Shown: positions 10,153-21,023, counted from the first letter of the stretch. The stretch is 64,000 bases of DNA from Meconema thalassinum (GCA_946902985.2 OX336389.2:169580704-169644703); one strand, 5' to 3'. The notes: generated by a model from the letters alone, not told the origin. Program-made: numbers and translations.

Positions 10153-10335
10153 ACAAGGGGGTGTGGTGGTGAAGTGGTCAAGCTGCTTGCGTCTCAACAA
10201 GGTGGACTGGGTTTGATTCCCGGTCAATGCACAATTTTCGAAGTGAAATATCACATCCTGTGGTTCGAATTCCACGAAAAATGAGGACCCGTGACATGAT
10301 TGTGAGAACGTAAAACTACAAGCATCCTTCCTTTT
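10153..10335 (+). repeat. tRNA-derived SINE
   Basis: Has the split pol III promoter of a tRNA: box A-like TGGTGAAGTGGTCAAGC and, about 35 bp later, box B-like GGGTTTGATTCCC. A non-tRNA body follows. It does not fold as a complete tRNA, so it is a SINE head and not a tRNA gene. Confidence 0.6.
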
Positions 10336-10820
10336 TCTTTACACTTATACACATACTAAAAAAAAGTATAACAATGAATGCTTTAAGTGTACTAGACTAA
10401 CAGAAAAAATGTATACTTGGTAACCGGTATTCATACATTTTGAGTGTATTCATACATTTTTATGATGCCCAAGTATTCACATTGCTAGTTTGTAGAATGG
10501 ATGATACGGTATCTAAACATTATGATGTTATCATATAGTTGTATGCTTTCAAGTTCTTCACAAAGTTTGTTGTTTCCCCGGATGTCAGCTATCACAGAAT
10601 CAGTCCTTTTATCACACAACAATGCTAAAGCAATAGGGATGGTTCAGTTGAACTGTTTTACCTCTTGACTGTATAATATCCTTTTGTGATTTATTATACA
10701 AAATAATATATAATTTTCCAAAGAAAAATATGTATTGTCCGTTGAGCCATTATATATTTAAACACAAATTGTGCTAAATGTTCCGGCATAACTCAACAAA
10801 ATAATTATGTAATGTCATCA
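10336..10820. other. No gene seen
   Basis: AT-rich sequence with no recognisable feature between a SINE and a MITE-like inverted repeat. Confidence 0.4.
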
Positions 10821-11141
10821 CGCCAGGAGATGGCAGTTCAACACGCTGCGACGGGGTAAGGGGGGTCTTGCAGTACGCATGCGCAAACCTAAATATATCG
10901 GCTGGCAGCCAGTTGCTGCTACTTCCTGTATAATAATTTGTTATCGGGCTTCACATGTGTGTGTATTGTTACCTTCCTTCCTACTGTCGATATTCTTACA
11001 AGCCTTTGTGTTTACTTTTAACAATGTGGCAGTATCAGGTACAGTAATGGAAACAGTGACCAACTTAATGTTTTTGGAATGCGCAATACGCAGTGAGCGG
11101 GAAGACAACTGCAGTTGAAACCCGACTGCCATCTCCTGGCG
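10821..11141. mobile_element. MITE-like element with 17-bp inverted repeats
   Basis: CGCCAGGAGATGGCAGT (10821-10837) returns as its perfect reverse complement at 11125-11141, bounding 321 bp with no transposase. No convincing target duplication is visible, so it could instead be a paired binding site. Confidence 0.5.
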
Positions 11142-11449
11142 AGATATCAGTACTGCATAGTCATAGTGCTTATTTAATAAATTGGAAATTAGGCAGTGTC
11201 TGGAAATACATTACCTATTTTTCGTGAATTTTAACGTATGAATGTGAACCCATTTGGTCTCCTTGCAAGCATGACCTATTGTCTGCTGTAACGCTTTGAA
11301 AATTGGCCTTTCTCTTGTTTTGCTGGAGAGAGATGTAAATATGACGACTGGGTCATCTGCAAGCTTGGCTTCAATGTGATCTACATCATTGTATGATTTT
11401 AGGACTGAGAACACACCTAAACTCCAATCATAGCAATTTAAACCAGTCT

Positions 11450-11652
11450 TTCTTCGGCTTTTCCAAATTCATTGGGGTCACCGGAGCCAACCAGGCTGAT
11501 TTTGGTTTTGGCCGGGGATTTTAGGCCAGATGCCCTTCCTGACACCACGTGATTTTTCAGGTGAAAATTCCACCCTGCTGACACCGGGATTCGAACCACG
11601 TCCGTCCGGGTGAATGACGAACAGCTAAGCCACTGTGCCATCACGCTCCCCT
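11450..11652 (-). repeat. tRNA-derived SINE with target duplication
   Basis: On the minus strand: box A-like GGCACAGTGGCTTAGC and box B GGTTCGAATCCC, then a SINE body. It is flanked by 15-bp direct repeats AATTTAAACYAGTCT (11435-11449 and 11653-11667, one mismatch), as expected for LINE-assisted insertion. Confidence 0.85.
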
Positions 11653-11667
11653 AATTTAAACTAGTCT

Positions 11668-12096
11668 AATTTAAAAAAAAAGAGAAGTCACTGCAAAATA
11701 TAAGTTAGAGAATTGTCATTCATTAATCAATACACAATCTATTGCTGAGTTTGAAAAACAGAAAATAAAAATTTGTCCTGAAATTGCATTTCTATTTTTT
11801 CATCTCACAATCAGTATAGGTATGTAATGTACATAGTAAGTCATATGGCAAAGTGTGATAAGTTACAATATTACAGCTAAGTCTCCCTTAAATGTAATTT
11901 AAGATTAACTTAATTTCCTAACTGGTTAACCTAGCCAAAACAAGAACTTAAGAATAATTGAGTTCAGACAATATATAAATAAATTTAAAAAATGGAATAT
12001 TGACTTTCATGGACAAATTATGTGCAGATGTTTTTTAGGTTAATTGCGAATTTAGAAGTGTCCCACCAACAGTCTTGGTGAGGTACCGTACTCTCT
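11668..12096. other. No gene seen
   Basis: AT-rich spacer between a SINE and a LINE fragment. No feature recognised. Confidence 0.4.
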
Positions 12097-13560
12097 GATT
12101 TCAAGAAGAATGTTATCATCCCTATACCGAAGAAAGCAGGAGCTGACAGATGTGAAGATTACTGTACAATCAGCTTGATCACTCGTGCTTCAAAGATCCT
12201 GCCTAGAATAATTTACATAATTTACAAGAGGATGGAAGGACAGATAGAAACAGACTTGGGTGAAGACCAATTTGATTTCAGGAGAAACAAGGGAAGCTGT
12301 ACTTAGTCTTAGGCTGATCTTGAACAGTAGAATAAGGAAAGATAAGAAAGCATTCATGGCATTTGTACTTTTAGAAAAGGCTTTTGATAATGTTGATTTG
12401 AGTAAGTTGTTCGATATTTTGGAAGTGATTGGAATAAAGTATAGGGATAGGAGGATGATCTACAATCTATACAGAAACCAGATGCCAGTTTTTCGATCCA
12501 AAGGACATGAGAGAGAAGTTGGTATTCAGAAAGGTGTAAGGAAAGGCTGCAACTTATCACCTATACTTTTCAACCTATACATTGAACAAGCAATGAAGGA
12601 AATTAGAGAAAAAATTAAAGTAGAAGTAAAGATTCAAGGAGAAGTAATTTCAACTCTGAGATTTGCTGATGACATCGTTATCTTAGCCGATTCACCAGAG
12701 GATTTGAATGAGTTTTTAAATGGTACATTATGGACTCCATCTTGAAGAAGAAATTCATGATGAAAATCAACAAAGCAAAAATAATAGATTGCAGCCGAAA
12801 TAAATCAGAAACCTCCATGGACATCAAATTGGCAGGTGAAAAGATAAAGAAGGTAGGAGACTTCTGTTACTTAGGAAGCAAAATAACCAGTGATGGACGA
12901 AGCAAAGAGGATACAAAAAGTAGGTTGGCTCAGGCAAGGAGAGCATTTCTGCAGAAAAGGAATCTGTTGACATCGAATATAGATTTAGGTATTAAAAAGT
13001 CATTTTTGAAATTCTTTGTTTGGAGCATGGCACTCTATGGAAGTGAAACTTGGACTGTTGGCACAGCAGAAAAGAGGAGAATAGAAGCAATTGAAATATG
13101 GTGTTACAGGAGAATGATAATAATGTTATTAATGCAGCCAATGGCCATGTATTTTTCTTTTCAGGACGGGTCAGGGAAGGGATTATGAAAGGGAATCGGC
13201 CGTGGACCTATTGAAGGAACCGTCCCGGCATTTGCCTGGTAGTGAAAATGGGAAACCACGAAAACCATTTTCAGGACAGCCGAGGTGGGATTCGAACCCA
13301 CGCTCTCCCGATGCCAGCGAGACAAGAGGTAGCGCGTTAGCACTCTCGGCCACCACTGCCGGTTAGAGGAGAATGATGAAGATTAGATGGGTAGATAGAG
13401 TAACAAATGAAGAGGTATTAAGATGAGTGGGAGAGGAGAGATGTTTCTGGCGACTGCTAATTACGAGACGAGATAGGTTGGTAGAACACACACTAAGGCA
13501 CCCAGGAATAGCAAACTTAGTTATGGAAGGAAGGGTCAAGGACAAGAACAGTAGGGGTAG
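12097..13560 (+). pseudogene. LINE reverse transcriptase remnant
   Basis: Translations across several frames give RT blocks in order: DFKKNVIIPIPKKAGADRC, EDQFDFRRNKG, FVLLEKAFDNVD (the usual D-x-x-K-A-F-D core, with the first D changed), GVRKGCNLSPILFNLYIE, and FADDIVILADSPEDLNEFL with the catalytic FADD. Further on come a YLGSKITSDGRSKEDTKSR segment and ALYGSETWTVGTAEKRRIEA, typical of the region after RT in this LINE group. Frames change near 12290 and 12740. After the SINE, codons resume with MKIRWVDRVTNEEVLR. No complete protein can be made. Confidence 0.85.
13119..13366 (-). repeat. tRNA-derived SINE nested in LINE
   Basis: Minus-strand box A TGGCCGAGAGTGCTAACGC and box B GGGTTCGAATCCC, then the shared body (GTGGTTTCCCATTTTC, CAGGCAAATGCCGGG) and an ATT-rich tail. 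It is flanked by perfect 11-bp duplications AGGAGAATGAT (13108-13118, 13367-13377) of the LINE coding sequence, which proves it inserted after the LINE. Confidence 0.92.
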
Positions 13561-15109
13561 GCCAAGGTGTGGTAGCTATGTAGAGATGAAACAATAGCTC
13601 AGGGTAGAGAGGCATGGAGTGCTGCATCAAACCAGTCAAATGACTGAAGACTCAAACACAATTAAATTGTATTGACTGGTCAGACAGAATCTAACAGATT
13701 GTGTGTATGATACGAGATACACAGTTTAAAAGAATTAGGGGAACATGTTTTTGAACGGATGCCGTGCTCCACAAACCAATACCTCACACCCAGGTATATT
13801 ACCAACTAAGCCTTTATTCTTTACAGTTGACGTATACAAAATAATATCGATGGATTCTCGTTCATTTGCAGAACACAAACGGAAATGTCCAAATAGTGGC
13901 GAAAACAAAGTGAAAACAGTAATCCAGGGTGGATTTTATCACAATTGGAGATCTTCAGTATGGTGTATGTCCTCCACGAGCATTTATCACAGCTTGGCAC
14001 CTACATGGCATGCTCCGTATAAGTCGACGGAGGTCATGTTGCTGTATCAGGTCCCATTCTTCAATGAGAGCCTGTACGAAGTCTTGGAGCGTCTGTGGTG
14101 GAACAGGACGCCCACGAACACTTCTGTCAAGCCTATCCCACACATGCTCGATGGGATTAAGGTCGTGACTCATTGCTGGCCATTCCATCTCTTGACTGTC
14201 CAGTTCTCGCAAGACAGGTCTGGAGATGCTCGCTACATGAACCCGGGAATTGCATGAGTACAAATTCAGGGCCAACACTGTATGCAGCAGCCAGCACATG
14301 CTGTAGCAGTATCTGCTTGATGTACCCCGCAGCAGTAAGATTACCACGGACGACGACAAGATCTGTACGGCTATCAATACTGATGCCACCCCACACCATC
14401 ACAGTACCTTGTCCGAATCGGTCGACTTCCTGGACAACATTTGGCATGTACTGCTCACCACGGCGTCTCCATACACATTGACGTCCATCACGCTGTGTCA
14501 GGGGAAATCTGGACTCGTCTGCGAACAACACAGGTCTCCATTGGTGAAGTTGCCAGTTGCCGTGGGTACGGGCAAACAGAAGGCAAGCTGCGTGATGTTG
14601 CTGCGTTAAACGGGGCACTCGAACATGACGTCAGGGCCATAAGGACACTTCTCTTAACTTGTTCCTTACTGTCTGGTCAGACACCGTGACTCCAGTGATC
14701 CTCCTGAGGTCTTCTTGCAGTTCTCTGGCAGTTGCTGAACGATGCAGCAACGCACAGATGGTCAGATATCGGTCATCTTGTGGGGTTGTCATGCGTCCAC
14801 GACCTTGTCCAACCCTCCTTGTGAACTGGCCAGTCTCATCGTAGCGATTCCACAAGCGTTGAATAACTGACGGAGAGATCTTGAGATCCACAGCAACACG
14901 ACGAATAGATGATGATGATTGTTGTTTTAAGGGGCCCAACATCTAGGTTATCGGCCCCTAATGATCTGGGTGATAGCGAAAAAGACAATGAAATGGAAAC
15001 CAGAACGAAAATTAAGTGAGACGGAAAATACTTACAAAAAGGGAACTCGGATTGACACAACTCACAAAATGATCTTACAAAAGGGAATTTAGAACGAAAA
15101 GATTCACAA

Positions 15110-15660
15110 AAGGAATAGATTGAAAAATACGCACAAAATGTAGGCTAGGTTCAAAATACGTACAAAATGCAATGTAGAGTCGAAATACTTACAAAATGCA
15201 ATTGAAATTCAAAATACTTATAAAATGCAAATGAGATCGAAAATACGTAGGCTACAAAATGCAATTGAGGTTCAAAATATGTACAAATAGAAATTGAAAA
15301 TACACAATGCAATTCAGATTGAAAGATCCCATTTCCAATCCAAAATATTCACAAAGTGCAATTGAAATTCAAAATACTTACAAAATGCAATTGAAATTGA
15401 AAATGCTTACAAAATGTACGGTAGATTCAAACTACTCATTTGGATTGACAATACTTACAAAATGCAATTCAGATTGAAAATACTTGACAAAATGTAATTT
15501 AGATTCAAAATACCCACAAAATGCAATTGAGAATCGAAATACTTGCAAAATGCCCACCACACAAAATGCAATTTAGATTTAAAATTCTTGCAAAATGCGG
15601 TTTTGGTTGAAAATACTTACAAAATGCCATTGAAATTCAAAATACTCACTAAAATGCCCT
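15110..15660. repeat. Minisatellite of ~30-35-bp units
   Basis: Roughly fifteen to twenty degenerate units built on AAAATACTTACAAAATGCAATT with variable spacing. The array occupies the middle of this family A copy and is not seen in the other copies, so it arose locally. Confidence 0.85.
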
Positions 15661-15867
15661 TCTCCTACATTGAAAGACGTACTAGATACACGGGGAGCCA
15701 AGTAACAAAAACAGTGCGGGAATCTTAAAGAGAAAAGGAAATATAATGAAAAGAATACAAGAGGTCTGACCCCTCGAAGAAGGAGGGATCAGGAAAGATG
15801 AGACAAGGGCCAATTAAGGCGGGAAAGTGGAAGGCTTCCTAGGCCTCGGATATCCTAATACTAAATT

Positions 15868-16031
15868 GAATATGAATTATGAAGGGCTGAAGAAGGAATT
15901 GTACTAATTCCGAAACATGTACCCATAAGCTAACGAAATAATAAATGAGTGTGATTAGGCGGAAACTTTAAGTTTGTTATACTTAATTACAAAACGTCAG
16001 CACGGAACCTGCAATGGACTCGTCTTCGAAT
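15868..16031 (+). repeat. Penelope-like terminal repeat (left)
   Basis: 164-bp copy starting GAATATGAATTATGAAGG and ending GGACTCGTCTTCGAAT. It differs from 16496-16660 by a single T near 15952 as far as I can see, so duplication was recent. Confidence 0.88.
15877..15928 (+). ncRNA. Hammerhead ribozyme motif, type I (left repeat)
   Basis: Conserved core in order: CUGAAGA (15887-15893), helix II GGAAUU/AAUUCC (15895-15900 with 15906-15911), GAAA (15912-15915), a two-pair helix III (AC-AU-GU) and cleavage triplet GUA (15919-15921). Helix I closes as UUAU-GAA-GGG (15877-15886) with CCC-AUAA (15922-15928), leaving a three-base bulge. One extra A (15894) lies between the core and helix II; an extra base at this place is known from a viroid hammerhead. 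A very short helix III is typical of Penelope hammerheads and favours dimer action. Self-cleavage is predicted, not shown. Confidence 0.75.
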
Positions 16032-16283
16032 AAACTTAAGGCTAGCCAAGCCAACAGGTTGAAGTTTAAATACAAAGATCTCAAGTTGAAGTTAGCAAAC
16101 ATCATAAAAGACATTGAGTTCCTAAGGAAATGTAAGAAACATAGATTAATACCGAAGCATATTAAGGGCTACCAAAGGAAGGGCAATTCGAATCATTATG
16201 ATAGGCACACGCAATTTTTGGTCAATGACAGGGTACTTAAGCGGGAGATAAGGTTCTTACAAATTAACGACTGCTCAATTTGA
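16014..16283 (+). CDS. Penelope-like protein N-terminal fragment
   Basis: An 89-codon ORF whose ATG lies at the 3' edge of the left terminal repeat, as in Penelope elements where the ORF starts in or near the repeat. The product is very basic (many Lys) and contains IIKDIEFLRKCKKHRLIPKH, resembling the 'FL.rCr..gLiP.f' segment ahead of the RT domain in Penelope proteins. It ends in TGA with no RT or GIY-YIG endonuclease after it. It is probably a leftover from internal deletion rather than a working protein. Family assignment is by motif memory. Confidence 0.6.
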   Translation: MDSSSNKLKASQANRLKFKYKDLKLKLANIIKDIEFLRKCKKHRLIPKHIKGYQRKGNSNHYDRHTQFLVNDRVLKREIRFLQINDCSI

Positions 16284-16495
16284 CCGTCGCATACCGTTCA
16301 AGAATGTGCATAGTACCGTAGTGATTATTAATCAATTTGATTGTTAACAGCAGGAATGTTTTTATTGTTTTATTGTATGTAATGTCCATAAGGTTGTCAT
16401 GTTTTAAAGTGTTCAATTAATTTTTTATAGTATTTTAATTATCAGTGTGTTATGTTTCTCACATGGACGTGGTCTTTTTAGTCTATGATGTTTCC

Positions 16496-16660
16496 GAATA
16501 TGAATTATGAAGGGCTGAAGAAGGAATTGTACTAATTCCGAAACATGTACCCATAAGCTAACGAAATAATAAATGAGTGTTGATTAGGCGGAAACTTTAA
16601 GTTTGTTATACTTAATTACAAAACGTCAGCACGGAACCTGCAATGGACTCGTCTTCGAAT
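16496..16660 (+). repeat. Penelope-like terminal repeat (right)
   Basis: Direct copy of 15868-16031 with one extra T (GTGTTGATTAGG versus GTGTGATTAGG). The ATG found at the end of the left copy is also here, but reading runs into the target duplicate. Confidence 0.88.
16505..16556 (+). ncRNA. Hammerhead ribozyme motif, type I (right repeat)
   Basis: Base-for-base identical to the motif at 15877-15928: CUGAAGA 16515-16521, helix II 16523-16528/16534-16539, GAAA 16540-16543, cut predicted after A16549. Two tandem hammerheads 628 bp apart would release a unit-length RNA from a longer transcript. Confidence 0.75.
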
Positions 16661-17109
16661 ATCCTAATACTGTCGGGGTCGGAAAAGAACAAGAGTTGAC
16701 CAAGGGAGGTCGACAGGAAAGAAGACGGAGAGGAGCCCGGCACATGTAAGTGGAAGCAATGCTGGACTCAGCTGGGGTCCCGTGGTCGCCAACCCACGTC
16801 CCACAAGATGTGAGCCCCTGGGGGAACGACGAATAGTCCATCCTTTCTGGATCAAAGTGACAACCCTTGCAACTTGAACCTCTTTAAGATGTCTCATGCC
16901 ATGTCCTGGTTTACGAACAACGTGCTCAAATGATCGCAGTAGTCTGTGTACCTCACAACAACACACGGACCCACCGCTATTCACTTTGTTTTGAGGGGTC
17001 ACCTGACAGTTTAATGCATGGCTATGCCTACAGATGGGGTATAACTTCGATTTGACATACCCTGAGTAGCAAGGCATGCTGTACGACCATAAGAACCCCA
17101 TCTACAAAA

Positions 17110-20100
17110 TTAACGTTCACCTACTGTCCCCGTTATCCGGATAGTAGGCTGTCAGATATCCGCCCCCTCAATCGGATTGCCAATAATCAAACGCACCGGC
17201 ACAGCTACATCAATGAAAATGGCACTGACAGATACTATCGAGATTAGAGCACAATAGTTAACAAGAAATTATTGTGGAACACACCAAAATATACGGGGGT
17301 TCATACTTACCTTTACTTACCTCTTAAATTTATCTCGGGGACTGGGTTGTCAACTGGATCACTTAAAGTATGCCCTCACAATAACCTCCACCATGATATT
17401 TAAAATGAACCAAAACGAAGACGAGAAACTTTAAACTGCACAATAATTTATTTCACAAAAAGAATGAATTAACAAAAATAAAACAACAAAATCCACGTGG
17501 CAATCAGAAGCCATCGACCACATAACCATGTCCTCCTGTAGGACTGGTATACTCTACATACAATTTTTCAGCTTTCTCAAGCTCAAATTAACGTAATTAT
17601 AATAATGCACTTGGAATGGAAACGGGATTTGGGACGAGACATATATCAATTGGTTTGCGTGTTTATATACTTCATATTTTATTTATAGCCACAAGGCTAT
17701 TATGTAAACGTCCTTGGCCTCTATCATACAGTTGTCCGGGCCAGCTGCAATGCACCTGCATCGTCAAAGTGGACTCACCTGTCCGTTCCACCCTAGCATA
17801 AGCGAGTTACATCAGAGCTTAGCTCTCCTTTCAAAACACGTTAAATGTCCACATCTCAACTGATATATTATCACGCAAATCCTTTAAATGCTCCATTCAA
17901 ACACCAGTGGAATACTCCAATAATCCTAAATCATGTTTAATTGTTCAATCCACTTGTTTAATTAGCGTTGTTTAGAGTATAATAACAAAACTCTAAATGT
18001 TAATAACAAAAGTTCATTAATTATTTATAACAATAATAAATTGTTTATAACAATGTCAAACGACAATTGAAAATTTTATACACGCCTCTATTAATCCCTT
18101 TCATTACAAATTGTTATCAAAGATATTTACATAATTATTTACAATATTAAATATTGTTTATATTATTTATACAAGAAATACATTAAACCACACGTTTATC
18201 CGGTTGATAATTACTCAAATTGTGTTGATATAATCGACCAATGAAGGTTAGTTATATTTAAATGTCAAATTCAGGTTTAATAAGGTTTAATAATTATTAT
18301 TAATATTTGTGACGGTAACCTCCATTCAAAATCTTCATCTCAAATTATTTAACACTCTTGTTAACTTTAACAGTATCTTCACATGAATAACTTTCAAAGA
18401 ACCAGGACAATACATTCAGCGGAAAAATACTTCGCTCAAAACGCACAAAATTGCTCAACAATAGGCCCAGAATTCATCATATATCTTCATATATATGGCA
18501 TCAAAATCTTCCAAATTACATACAAAAACCTCCACTCATAAATTCAACAACTTCATTTATTACTGTGGGAACCTCCTTCATTATTCAAGGGCATTACTCA
18601 TCAGCGACTTTTACAGGTCCACTGAACTAACGATTATACATCCATTGTTCCTCTTCAAAAATTCTTATATTCATCAATTGTATTAATGTCTGTTATTATT
18701 TAACCTTCGTGGGTTTCATTCATGAATCGATATGAAGTAAAAATTTGCCAATCACAAATAAATTTAATAGCAAATACGATTAGACACTCCTCCCTGGTCT
18801 ATCAAAATTGAGATTAATATCTTCAAAGTAACGCAGTATAAAAATACTATCTTCAATCAAAGTTCATCTAAACTGCATAAATAGTCGAATAGAATACAAT
18901 TAGATTGTGGAATGCAAACATTATTGTTCCAATCTATAATTGAGAAAAACTCCTATCAAATGTTCATTACTATAGTGTATTCAATAAATCGTATTCAAAG
19001 TTCATTTTTCATAAAATTGTCTATAATGCAATGATAAATGTCTATGTTGCAATCATGTTCATAAGACGACTAGTATTTCAAAGATCGTCGATAACGTATT
19101 AGATTTTAACGCTCTAAAATCTTTTAATCATTCTTCTTTCTTGAGGATGACAGAAAATTGGTCAAAGTAATTTACTGAATAGAATTACTTTAATAAAATG
19201 ACACGCTGTCTGAATTCAAATCTGCCATAGCAAATCGTTAACTTTACAGTCAAATCGTGACTACAAAAATATGCAAATTAATGAAAGAATCTAAATTATC
19301 AGTCTCAACTGATCCAAAATTATTTAAGTATGCCAATGACATAACAATGTCTCAAAATATCGTAGAAAAAGGCATAAATCATCGAAGTGTACTGAGTACA
19401 GAAATATTAATCAAGAAAATGGGGCATAAGATAGGACAGAAATATGGGAAAAATGGTTGCTCAGATATCGCTACATGACTCAAATAATACAAGAAACGTT
19501 CACGACTACCTTATCTGTTGATTGAAGTTCTAGAGGAAAGTTTTCAAAGAAAACTGCTGTTGGTTCCATTTCACCAGCGTGAAGATGTGCTCCGACCTCG
19601 AACCTGGAATCAGCGTCCTCGGAGAATCGAACTGCTTCCTTCTCCGGAAATTGCACTGCTCCATGTATACGAAAGACATCCTTCTGGCAAAACTCTTCTT
19701 TATGAGCCGGGTCCACCCTGGCCTCTCTTGAAAGTTCCCTGAAGTTCCAGTCGTAATTCGCCATGAAGTTTATTGCAGTTATTTCCGCAGAAATATTCAT
19801 AATCGTGGAGTATGAAAATATTTCCACTGTCATCTGATATAATTCAGCGATGGATTCACGATGCATGAGTGTAGTTGGATGTTCACTACATGCTCGCTTT
19901 TGTAGAATGACGATTAACGAAGTTCCATGCTGTTACTTCACTCCATCGATATATGTCCCAATTGCATTAAAGCCTTAGCCTTCCATCTCAACTTCTGTTA
20001 TAATCATTGAAAGCACTGCAAGATTATAATGTTCCATAGTAGAATGTATCGTTGTATTACCAAACGTATTCTCCAATATCACGGTTGTAACACGTGTCAG

Positions 20101-21023
20101 CCGTAGTGTATAATGTAGAATTTTAAAAGTACTTCTCAGGTGGCGAGAAAATCACTTTTGTCTGCAGCCTTAAAGTGTCAATATCTTTCAAAGTATAACT
20201 GTGAAATTGTTCAAATGTTCTACACACCTCAATGTTGTACTGCCCAATTGAATTATAATGAAGGCAGAAGTTAACTCTTTATATCTTATCTGGTAGAAAC
20301 GTTAATGTGAGCGTTACAACTTCACCTAGTTTCGAACAGCGTAAAATGGAACTGCTCCGTGTTCGTTCGATGCGCCGGGCTTTAACCACACGCTAAAGAT
20401 AACTTGCTTCACTTATTCACTCGAAAATGACTATATAACATCTGAAATATATATGCGGTATCAGCGGTATTAGAGATATGAGAGCTCCTCTATCCTGTGC
20501 ACGACCTTTTATCAACTTCTTAAGGGGCGTATCCATCCCTTCCATAGCCTGTTGCTCCGTCATTGCTAGAAGTTTTAACTTTGGCTATACTTGACGGATT
20601 TTCAAATTTCAAAAACTCAAAATTAATTTCTTCAAAATTCCAAATCAATGCCATAACTGAAAATAGATTTCCACAAATCTGCATGCCAAAAGCAATCAAA
20701 TATCATAGTTTCAGCAATCTCCGTCTTCCTTCCAAACTATCGTTCATTGGTTCAAGCCTTTCCTCCAATGGCGTAACTTCTTCCTTAGCACAATACCTTG
20801 TTTCCTGCGACTGCGTCGTAAATCTCAGATCTTTCTCGAACAAAATCATGACGTCACCAAGAATCTCAGCTCAACCAGCCTACTTGCATGAAGTCTACGT
20901 CATCCGTGCCTACGTCATGAATATACACGTCACAACTATGACATCCATAACTTTATTCATATATGCCAATATAGCCATCGTGGTCTCAATATAATTCAAT
21001 TTACGGGGGCAATACCAGACGTT
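17110..21023. mobile_element. 3.9-kb AT-rich insertion of unknown type
   Basis: Lies inside the Tc1 5' region, bounded by direct repeats TACAAAA (17103-17109, 21023-21029). Its ends are weakly inverted: TTAACGTT...CCCCGTTA at the left and, reversed from the right, AACGTCTGG...CCCCCGTAA. The interior is strongly AT-rich. Two modest frames (19257-19478 + and 19480-19866 -) show no motif I recognise. It could be a non-autonomous DNA element or the relic of an LTR element. Confidence 0.4.

Larger units (their letters stand above)
12097..13660 (+). mobile_element. Decayed LINE (non-LTR retrotransposon), 5'-truncated
   Basis: Carries the reverse transcriptase and C-terminal part of an endonuclease/RT-type LINE and its 3' end (ends near ATGACTGAAGACTCAA). 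The same 3' end recurs at 52738-53192. It lacks the endonuclease. A SINE sits inside it at 13119-13366. The clade is not assigned; it differs from the LINEs at 30-34 kb and 59-63 kb. Confidence 0.85.
15863..16658 (+). mobile_element. Small Penelope-like element with terminal direct repeats
   Basis: About 796 bp inserted in family A with a 13-bp target duplication ATATCCTAATACT (15850-15862, 16659-16671). It has long direct terminal repeats (15868-16031 and 16496-16660), each carrying a hammerhead-ribozyme motif. An 89-codon ORF resembles the N-terminal part of Penelope proteins. Terminal direct repeats with a longer-than-LTR target duplication and hammerheads are hallmarks of Penelope-like elements. 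RT and GIY-YIG domains are absent, so it is a non-autonomous deletion derivative. Confidence 0.8.
14909..16825 (-). mobile_element. Family A SINE-like retroelement, expanded copy
   Basis: Flanked by perfect 11-bp duplications ACGACGAATAG (14898-14908, 16826-16836) of the Tc1 transposase. Read on the minus strand it starts TCCCCCAGGGGCTCACA and ends in an (ATC)n tail after CCTTAAAACAACA. Related copies: 35066-35784 (-) and 53712-54410 (+), plus 57-bp stubs at 27096-27152 and 47577-47633. It has no ORF. This copy is longer than the ~720-bp others because it carries a minisatellite (15110-15660) and a Penelope-like insertion (15863-16658). Confidence 0.9.
13955..16920 (-). pseudogene. Tc1-like transposase, broken
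   Basis: Pieces of one DDE transposase in at least three frames. The N-terminus (MRHLKEVQVARVVTLIQKG) lies at about 16837-16895, beyond the family A insertion. It joins across the 11-bp target duplication to VAVDLKISPSVIQRLWNRYD (helix-turn-helix), then TPQDDRYLTICALLHRSATA and the catalytic FADESRF. A corrupted second Asp block follows, where the usual QDNARPH motif is unreadable, and SHDLNPIEHVWDRLDRS holds the third acidic residue. C-terminal INARGGHTPY is typical of Tc1 family ends. Frameshifts near 14157-14390 and 14618-14631 kill it. Confidence 0.85.

Noticed and set aside
19480..19866. 128-codon minus-strand frame as a host gene
   Set aside because: No motif, no ATG context support, and it lies within an AT-rich insertion inside a transposon.
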